This document shows, piece after piece, positions 7,469 through 11,736 of a DNA stretch of 11,736 nt; positions within the stretch are counted from its first letter, which is position 1; each line of letters opens with the position of its first letter. This DNA comes from JABMPX01 sp964649795 (lineage in GTDB: Bacteria > Patescibacteriota > Minisyncoccia > Portnoybacterales > UBA2143), in the NCBI GenBank assembly GCA_964649795.1, contig CAZYQY010000014.1:1-11736 (forward strand), read 5' to 3'. Made by a program: the position numbers and the translations under genes. The notes below the pieces were generated by a model. That model was not told the origin of the DNA, did no database searches, and saw nothing but the letters and a program-made list of their open reading frames with translations.

Positions 7469-8105
7469 GTTTAATTACTTTCTGAAAACGAAAATATTCT
7501 GAAAGCCGCAAGCCGGTCCATTTGCCTAAGAGTATATTTACAATAATGCTGCCTAAGATAATAGATAAAGGATAAGCCAATACCATATTTTGCAGCCAAA
7601 GCCAGCTAGCTACCCAGTAGCAGATTATAGAAAGGATTAATGTTTCCGAAGTTATAATTATAGTTCTTTTAGCTCCTTGGTTAATCTGAGTGGCAATAAA
7701 TTTTTCTACCAAAGTAATCATAATTAAAATAGCAAAAATAGAAGCAGAGATTAAGCCATGCCGACCAGAATAAGCTCCTTCCAAGAAAACAATAAGAATG
7801 GTCAAGGCAACAAGAATCAAGACAATAGCCATTCGAGGCAAATAAAGTAAACGGAATTTTTTAACCAATAACCGTACTAAAGTGCCGACTAATAAAATAG
7901 CAATAAAAATCGCTAGACCGTATTTTAACCCAGTAGCTAAAAAAGCAAAGGATATAATCAAAGGGGTATAGATGCCAAAACCTTTAATGCCAATAATTTG
8001 CCGCGAAAAAGCAATTATAGTTGCGACAATTGGCAGCATTAAAAGAAGGACCACTGTTTCTTGAGGGACTCCTTGGCTAATCATGTATTGTATAATTTGA
8101 GACAT
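7443..8105 (-). CDS. Seven-helix membrane protein of the 7TM-transglutaminase family, lacking the transglutaminase part
   Basis: A 220-residue integral membrane protein with seven predicted helices (about 17-33, 45-57, 61-80, 91-108, 116-134, 150-169, 176-193). Several features resemble the C-terminal 7TM region of the proteobacterial 'inactive transglutaminase fused to 7 transmembrane helices' proteins (PF14402): LPIVATIIAFSRQIIGIKGFG near the first helix, YLPRMAIVL at the fourth, VEKF after the fifth, and LLGKWTGLRLSEYFRF at the end. The N-terminal periplasmic inactive transglutaminase domain of those proteins is absent. It is followed directly, with a 26-base overlap, by the ligase-protease gene, the same partners as in Proteobacteria, which supports the assignment. 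It probably anchors or transports the product of the ligases. The mechanism is unknown. It starts 15 bases after the ruvC stop. Confidence 0.82.
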   Translation of the reverse strand: MSQIIQYMISQGVPQETVVLLLMLPIVATIIAFSRQIIGIKGFGIYTPLIISFAFLATGLKYGLAIFIAILLVGTLVRLLVKKFRLLYLPRMAIVLILVALTILIVFLEGAYSGRHGLISASIFAILIMITLVEKFIATQINQGAKRTIIITSETLILSIICYWVASWLWLQNMVLAYPLSIILGSIIVNILLGKWTGLRLSEYFRFQKVIKHVESSKKG

Positions 8106-8120
8106 ATTATAAATTAGAGA

Positions 8121-8591
8121 TTACTTTGTGCTATTAGCGCAACATATTGCTGCAGCTAAAGCGTCAGCAGCATCATCTGGTTGAGGAATTTCTTTTAAAT
8201 CAAGCAACAGCTTAACCATTTTTTGAACCTGTATTTTTTCAGCCCTGCCATAGCTAGTTACAGCTTGCTTGATTTGTAGTGGGGTATATTCGTCTATTAG
8301 TATTTTCATTTGTGCTGCTCTTGATAAAATAACCCCTCGCGCCTGACTAACCTTAATGGCTGTTTTAACATTCTTAAAAAAGAAAATATCTTCAACAGCT
8401 ATCTTTTGTGGTTTATATTTTTTAATTAATTTGGTTAATTGCTTGTCTATTTGTTTAAGACGCTCAGCTGTGGAAAATTTTGGTTCAGTTTTAATAGAGC
8501 CATAGTCAACCATTTTCAAATTATCATTTTCTTTTTCAATAATTCCATAACCAGTAGTAGCAGTACCAGGGTCAATACCCATTATAATCAT
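8121..8591 (-). CDS. ruvC: Holliday junction resolvase RuvC
   Basis: An endonuclease that cuts four-way DNA junctions during recombination and fork repair, working with RuvAB. The 156-residue length is typical. The acidic catalytic set is present: Asp7 in MGIDPGT, Glu67 in VEDIFF, and Asp140 and Asp143 in PDDAADALAAA. The conserved NVKTAIKVSQARG helix and the TPLQIKQAVTSYGRAEKIQV segment are also intact. The ATG at 8591 puts the first Asp at position 7, as in other RuvC proteins; an internal ATG at 8582 is possible but would shorten the first strand. It lies 6 bases after yebC, a common pairing, and 15 bases before the 7TM gene. ruvA and ruvB are not in this window. Confidence 0.95.
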   Translation of the reverse strand: MIIMGIDPGTATTGYGIIEKENDNLKMVDYGSIKTEPKFSTAERLKQIDKQLTKLIKKYKPQKIAVEDIFFFKNVKTAIKVSQARGVILSRAAQMKILIDEYTPLQIKQAVTSYGRAEKIQVQKMVKLLLDLKEIPQPDDAADALAAAICCANSTK

Positions 8592-8597
8592 AATTTT

Positions 8598-9137
8598 TTA
8601 TTTTAAATTGCTGTATATTTCCTGAATATCATCATTTTCATTAAGAGCAACAAAAAGTTTTTCTACTTGTTCTTTAATTTTCTGGTCAGTTATTTCTGTT
8701 GGATATTTTGGTTCCCATTTTTCACTTTTTTTATCAAAAAGATATCTGACACTTCCCACTGTGGCTAATTTACCGTTAAAACGACTTAAAATATGTTTAA
8801 TTTCAGCTAAGGCCCTATTTTTATTGTCAGTAATTCCTTCAATTATTAAAGCAATCCCGCCTGGTCCATATGCTTCATAAAGAATTTCTTCTATATTAAC
8901 TCCTTCTAATTGACCAGAACCGTGTTTAATAGCTCTATCAATATTTTCCTTTGGCATATTTACTTCTTTGGCTTTTTCAACAGCTAATCTTAATTTGTAA
9001 TTTGTTTCTAAATCAGGCCCTTTTTCTTTTGCAGTAATACTAATTAAACGAGATAACTTGCTGAAAATTTTACCCCGCTTAGCATCAACGCTACCTTTTT
9101 TGTGTTTGATGGATGACCAATGCGAATGACCTGACAT
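8598..9137 (-). CDS. yebC: YebC/TACO1-family protein, unusually short
   Basis: A member of the YebC/TACO1 family, long annotated as transcriptional regulators and, for TACO1-like members, linked to translation. The N-terminus is classical: SGHSHWSSIKHKK, DAKRGKIFSKL, then MPKENIDRAIKHG (61-73), YEAYGPGGIALIIE (87-100), DNKNRALAEIKHILS and GSVRYLF (128-134). The family is usually about 240-250 residues, but this protein has 179. After SVRYLFDKK it passes almost at once to EPKYPTEI and the normal ending LNENDDIQEIYSNLK. About 60 residues, most of one alpha/beta domain, therefore appear to be deleted internally rather than cut from the end. The reading frame is clean and both flanking segments align with the family, so this looks like a real short form. 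It is the first gene of the operon, with a promoter directly at its start. Confidence 0.9.
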   Translation of the reverse strand: MSGHSHWSSIKHKKGSVDAKRGKIFSKLSRLISITAKEKGPDLETNYKLRLAVEKAKEVNMPKENIDRAIKHGSGQLEGVNIEEILYEAYGPGGIALIIEGITDNKNRALAEIKHILSRFNGKLATVGSVRYLFDKKSEKWEPKYPTEITDQKIKEQVEKLFVALNENDDIQEIYSNLK

Positions 9138-9143
9138 ATTTAT

Positions 9144-9173
9144 ATAATACTATTGATTGAGAACGCATGTCAA
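9144..9173 (-). promoter_or_regulatory. Promoter of the yebC-ruvC-ligase operon, predicted leaderless
   Basis: A perfect -35 TTGACA (9173-9168) and -10 TATTAT (9149-9144) are separated by 18 bases. The -10 ends 6 bases before the yebC ATG, so transcription should begin at about the start codon. The -35 box overlaps the TGA stop of the upstream lamin-tail gene (T-TGA-CA). This is the only strong promoter seen for the six-gene operon. Confidence 0.75.
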
Positions 9174-10783
9174 TGAAATTTTATCTTTCTAAGTCGTATT
9201 AAAAACCAGCTAAACATTAAAGAGCCGGAAATGATAATGGAAAGAGTTAAAATCAAATTGGCTTTTTGGTTTGTTTGGATTGACTTGCTTAAAGAAATAG
9301 ATTGCTGGGACAAAATATCATCTAATTGTATTTGATTTACAGGTTGGTTTAATTGAGAAGAATCTTGAATTTGAGAATTAACAGAGTCATTAGTTGGATT
9401 AAGAGCATTAAAGCCCTCGCCTTGATTTAAATTAATATTAGCCATAATTTCAGGAATTTCTTGGCTTTGTTCAATAATTGGCTGAGGATTATTGCTGGAA
9501 ATGCTTTTGTCTTTGTTCTTCAAATCAGCCAAACTAATAATATTAGCTGAACCAGGCGTGATAATTTTGGTCCAAAAATAATCATAACCGTCAAAAGCGA
9601 CTGAAAAACCTTGTTTTTTCTCTGCTAAATAATTTACTTCTGTTGCTAAAGAGCCGTCTGGATAAAGAAGCCGTACCTGATCATTATCATTATTCAAGGC
9701 AATTTTAGTGATAGACCGTCTTAAAACTAGAAATTGTTCAGGTCCGATTAAACTATTAGATGGGAAAATAAAAGGGGAGCTGCCATCTTCTTGGTCGTCT
9801 ATCTGCCAATTTGTTAAATTAGCTATTTGATTACTTTGATTATATAATTCAATCCATTCATTTTCGGTGTCTGTCCCTTCTGGATCAGGCATAAATTCAC
9901 TGATAATTATTGATTTGTTATAAACATTAACAGTAATTATGTCTAAATCAGAAAACTCATTATCGCTGACTAATAAAGTAACAATATATTGACCAGGATA
10001 AAGATATGTATGTTTAGGAATTCCTTCTGTGTCAGTTGCCCCATCGCCAAAGTTCCAAAAAAAAGTTAAAGTATCATTGTCTGGGTCTGAAGACAATGAA
10101 CTATCAAAAATCATCTCTTGATTAACTAATGCAATAATATCTAGACCAGCATTGGCAATAGGGGGTCTATTAGGCATAACTGGCAAAGATTGTTCGCTAT
10201 CATCGCCTAATTCTTCTTCTGATTGCTCTTCATTATCTTCTGGAGGAGTTTCTTGATTACCGTTGCTATTTTGCGCTTTTGGGGTGCCATGAATGTCCAA
10301 ACTTGTTTGCCAATTGCTATTTATCTTTTCCATAGTTTGTTTAGTGGAATTATCTCCAGCTAACCATTCTTCTGAACAATCAATTGAACTGATTAAATTA
10401 TTTTCTGAATCACGCAATTCCAATTTTTCTCCAGAATTGCCTAAAGCGCCAGTATAAATTTGATCAGCTACAATGTTAGGAACAGAATCATCATCAGTTC
10501 TCTCCAATAAAAAATAGCCACTAACGGCTATTGTCCCTTCAAGAAATATTTCTGGACTGCTATCAATTGCTTTTAAAGTCCAACCAGTCAAATCTATGCA
10601 TTCATTAGTACTATTGTAAAGCTCAATCCATTCATCATTGCTGGAAGTCTCTGTTCCCATCCAGGCGATTTCATTAATGAATACATCATTATTTGCTCCA
10701 AGGCAAGAATTTGACCAAATAAAAAACCCTCCTATTATCAATAACCAGCCAGTAATTTTAATTTTAGACAAAATTTCCTCCAT
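9170..10783 (-). CDS. Membrane-anchored surface protein: lamin-tail, PKD, lamin-tail domains
   Basis: A predicted cell-surface protein of 537 residues from the ATG at 10783. An in-frame TTG 8 codons upstream is rejected because the -10 element lies within that stretch. A signal sequence or anchor (GWLLIIGGFFIW) comes first. A lamin-tail (LTD) domain follows, with FINEIAWMG, DEWIELYN and DLTGWTL. An acidic Glu/Asp-rich linker leads to a PKD domain (NRPPIANAGLD, WNFGDG, HTYLYPGQYIVTLLVSD). A second LTD domain has IIISEFMPDP, ENEWIELYN and LTNWQIDD. A Gln/Asn/Ser-rich stalk of about 100 residues ends in a membrane helix (ANLILTLSIIISGSLMFSWFLI) and a basic tail RLRKIKFH, a typical stop-transfer end with no LPxTG motif. 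LTD domains in bacteria occur in exported proteins, some nuclease-linked, but no catalytic domain is seen here. The role is unknown; adhesion or scaffolding at the surface is an inference. Confidence 0.85.
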   Translation of the reverse strand: MEEILSKIKITGWLLIIGGFFIWSNSCLGANNDVFINEIAWMGTETSSNDEWIELYNSTNECIDLTGWTLKAIDSSPEIFLEGTIAVSGYFLLERTDDDSVPNIVADQIYTGALGNSGEKLELRDSENNLISSIDCSEEWLAGDNSTKQTMEKINSNWQTSLDIHGTPKAQNSNGNQETPPEDNEEQSEEELGDDSEQSLPVMPNRPPIANAGLDIIALVNQEMIFDSSLSSDPDNDTLTFFWNFGDGATDTEGIPKHTYLYPGQYIVTLLVSDNEFSDLDIITVNVYNKSIIISEFMPDPEGTDTENEWIELYNQSNQIANLTNWQIDDQEDGSSPFIFPSNSLIGPEQFLVLRRSITKIALNNDNDQVRLLYPDGSLATEVNYLAEKKQGFSVAFDGYDYFWTKIITPGSANIISLADLKNKDKSISSNNPQPIIEQSQEIPEIMANINLNQGEGFNALNPTNDSVNSQIQDSSQLNQPVNQIQLDDILSQQSISLSKSIQTNQKANLILTLSIIISGSLMFSWFLIRLRKIKFH

Positions 10784-10789
10784 ATTTCC

Positions 10790-10798
10790 ATTATACCA
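10790..10798 (-). promoter_or_regulatory. Extended -10 promoter of the lamin-tail gene, predicted leaderless
   Basis: TGGTATAAT on the minus strand is a consensus extended -10 element (TGnTATAAT). No good -35 is present, as is usual for extended -10 promoters. The hexamer ends 6 bases before the ATG at 10783, so the transcript should start at the ATG. It lies just downstream of the terminator of the preceding gene. Confidence 0.7.
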
Positions 10799-10814
10799 TT
10801 TTAACAATTTTGGG

Positions 10815-10853
10815 AAAGAAAAAGAGCCAGAACATTTTATTGTTCTGACTCTT
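10815..10853 (-). terminator. Intrinsic terminator of the 90-residue membrane protein gene
   Basis: A stem of about 12 bp closes a 6-base loop: on the minus strand AGAGTCAGAACA pairs with TGTTCTGGCTCT through one G-U pair. It is followed by a T-rich run (TTTTTCTTT). It lies about 17 bases after the stop codon at 10870, so this gene is probably a single-gene transcript, isolated from the lamin-tail gene. Confidence 0.88.
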
Positions 10854-10869
10854 GGTTAAAATTAGGGAA

Positions 10870-11142
10870 CTAACCAATTGATAACCATTCTGTTTCTTTT
10901 TGCCCTTTTGTTTCTTTAAGATTTAACAAAAAACTCAACAAGAGGACCAAAAAGAGGCAGATCAATGGAGAGGTTATTAATAGTCCTCCTCCCCAGCAAC
11001 ATAAAGTACCCTTGCAGATTCCGAGAATTTCAAGCCGTAGCGTCACAACCGAGAATAGAATAGTACTGATTCCTCCAAGAATTGTTAGAGTGCCAACGGT
11101 TATTAAAACAAGAGTTTTCCGTTTCGCTTTTTTTGCTTCCAT
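10870..11142 (-). CDS. Small hypothetical membrane protein, two helices
   Basis: I do not recognise this protein. From the ATG at 11142 it has 90 residues: a basic N-terminus (MEAKKAKRK), a first hydrophobic helix (about 11-33), a short loop with a cluster of three cysteines (ICKGTLCCWGGG, about 42-53), a second very hydrophobic helix (about 54-74) and a charged tail. The start is set by a strong Shine-Dalgarno sequence (AGGGGG at 11154-11149) 6 bases upstream. An earlier in-frame ATG at 11196 is rejected because it lies between the -35 and -10 boxes of the promoter and so would not be transcribed. It has its own promoter and terminator and sits directly beside an insertion sequence. Its Shine-Dalgarno use differs from the leaderless genes nearby, which hints at separate origin. 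The cysteines could form a disulfide or metal site, but nothing shows this. Confidence 0.65.
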   Translation of the reverse strand: MEAKKAKRKTLVLITVGTLTILGGISTILFSVVTLRLEILGICKGTLCCWGGGLLITSPLICLFLVLLLSFLLNLKETKGQKETEWLSIG

Positions 11143-11176
11143 TTTTATCCCCCTATATTTAATTTTTAATATCTTA

Positions 11177-11204
11177 ATTATACCATTTACACACATTTTG
11201 TCAA
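11177..11204 (-). promoter_or_regulatory. Near-perfect sigma-70 promoter of the 90-residue gene, -35 at the IS end
   Basis: A consensus -35 TTGACA (11204-11199) and a consensus extended -10 TGGTATAAT (hexamer 11182-11177) are separated by 16 bases. Transcription should start near 11170, giving a leader of about 28 bases that holds the Shine-Dalgarno sequence. The -35 overlaps the TGA stop of the transposase and coincides with the predicted terminus of the insertion sequence. Confidence 0.8.
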
Positions 11205-11227
11205 TAGTTTGTACATGACGGGTACAT
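11199..11227. repeat. Predicted terminal sequence of the insertion element
   Basis: Read inward on the plus strand from 11199, the sequence begins TGTCAATAG, the TG start common to IS3/IS481-type ends. It contains two GTACAT copies (11211-11216 and 11222-11227) spaced 11 bases apart, about one helical turn, as expected of transposase binding sites. It overlaps the last codons of the transposase. The matching opposite end lies outside the window, so the exact boundary is unproven. Confidence 0.45.
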
Positions 11228-11736
11228 AGGTAACACTTTGATAGAATTATTGATATTTATTGGTGTTTCATTATCCAATGAATTATGCGGTCTGTAAAAG
11301 TTGTATTCAATCAGCCATTCAGTCAGATTGCTATTAAATTGTATAACATCAGGAGTATAATTGCCAAGATTAACAAATTCTTCTTGTAATGTTCTATTAA
11401 ATCTTTCATTGACTGGATTATCTTTGGGTGTTCTAGGACGGCTATGGTATCTATTGAGATTAAGTTTTTCACAGGATTGTCTGAAATATTTCTCAAATTC
11501 AGATCCATTGTCAGTTTGGATGTTTTCTATCTTTCCATTAGTTAGATACATTAATCTATTTAGAAAGTCAGCTGCGTTGTATGAATTAGCGTGTCTGTAC
11601 ATTCTGGCAAAAGCAACTTTGGAAAAAGAATCAATGCTTGTAAAGATATATCTCTTAAGGTTATTACATCTTAATTCAATGGCGTCTAAGCAAACAAGGA
11701 ATCCATTCTTAGGTTTTTTCTTAAGCTCTGTTATTC
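11201..11736 (-). CDS. DDE transposase (IS3/IS481-type integrase core), 3' part
   Basis: The catalytic part of an insertion-sequence transposase. The frame is open to the right window edge, giving 177 visible residues; the N-terminal DNA-binding part lies outside. The DDE triad of the integrase core is complete. The first Asp is in CLDAIE, the second is in TDNGSEF 58 residues later, and the Glu is in NPVNERFNRTLQEEF exactly 35 residues after the second Asp, the classic D-35-E spacing. The end EYNFYRPHNSLDNETP is typical of rve-type transposases. An internal ATG at 11602 is not the start, because core sequence with the first Asp precedes it. No frameshift or stop is seen in the visible part, so the element could be active. 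IS3 and IS481 cannot be told apart without the N-terminus and both ends. Confidence 0.9.
   Translation of the reverse strand, partial: ITELKKKPKNGFLVCLDAIELRCNNLKRYIFTSIDSFSKVAFARMYRHANSYNAADFLNRLMYLTNGKIENIQTDNGSEFEKYFRQSCEKLNLNRYHSRPRTPKDNPVNERFNRTLQEEFVNLGNYTPDVIQFNSNLTEWLIEYNFYRPHNSLDNETPININNSIKVLPMYPSCTNY

Noticed and set aside
8106..8111. TATAAT on the minus strand directly before the 7TM gene
   Set aside because: It touches the ATG, so transcription would start inside the gene, and no -35 box is present. The 15-base gap from ruvC fits an operon instead.
10638..11218. Plus-strand reading frames at 10638-10859 and 11012-11218
   Set aside because: The first overlaps the lamin-tail gene and its terminator; the second overlaps the 90-residue gene and its promoter. 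Neither has a ribosome site or a recognisable product.
11323..11508. Second minus-strand frame inside the transposase
   Set aside because: It is an out-of-frame shadow of the integrase core. There is no sign of the programmed frameshift used by some IS3 elements in this part.
1..11736. UGA-to-glycine code as in Gracilibacteria/Absconditabacteria
   Set aside because: TGA ends the lamin-tail gene, two ATP-grasp genes and the transposase at sensible positions, two of them in ATGA overlaps.
1..11736. CRISPR arrays, tRNA or rRNA genes, riboswitches
   Set aside because: No spaced direct repeats, cloverleaf signatures or long structured leaders were seen; the spaces between genes are too short to hold them.

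Overview
The window is AT-rich and almost entirely coding (no gap between genes exceeds about 75 bases). It suggests a small-genome bacterium of the Candidate Phyla Radiation (Patescibacteria, Parcubacteria-like). This placement is an inference from the compact overlapping genes, the lamin-tail/PKD surface protein, the large class A penicillin-binding protein with an Ig-like tail, and promoters placed so close to start codons that several mRNAs should be leaderless. TGA ends several genes at sensible family C-termini, so the code is standard and not the UGA-Gly code of Gracilibacteria/Absconditabacteria.

Layout, left to right. Bases 1-642 (+) are the 3' part of dnaN, followed by a hairpin terminator that can serve both strands. 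Bases 710-3196 (-) encode a bifunctional class A PBP. It is divergent from tyrS (3264-4469, +), and the two promoters overlap in a 67-base spacer that also holds a dyad. tyrS runs head-on into a six-gene minus-strand operon and overlaps its last gene by 8 bases. In transcription order the operon is yebC (9137-8598, unusually short), ruvC (8591-8121), a seven-helix membrane protein (8105-7443), an ATP-grasp ligase fused to a retropepsin-like aspartic protease (7468-6116), a second ATP-grasp (6119-5325) and a third, RimK-like ATP-grasp (5328-4462). The last four genes overlap each other by 26, 4 and 4 bases. Upstream are a surface protein with two lamin-tail domains around a PKD domain (10783-9170, -), a 90-residue membrane protein (11142-10870, -) with its own terminator, and the 3' part of a DDE transposase at the right edge (11736-11201, -).

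The most interesting locus is 4462-8105. The 7TM protein, the RimK-related ligase and the retropepsin match a set of partners found together in Proteobacteria. Here the inactive-transglutaminase part of the 7TM protein is absent, the protease is fused to the ligase, and two more ATP-grasp enzymes have been added. This predicts a membrane-associated system that builds and trims an unknown amide-linked or peptide-like product, or modifies a protein tail. A second theme is promoter architecture. tyrS, yebC and the lamin-tail gene each have a -10 hexamer ending exactly 6 bases before ATG, so transcription should start at or near the ATG. The small membrane gene differs: it has a clear Shine-Dalgarno sequence and a near-consensus promoter whose -35 box appears to lie in the end of the insertion sequence.
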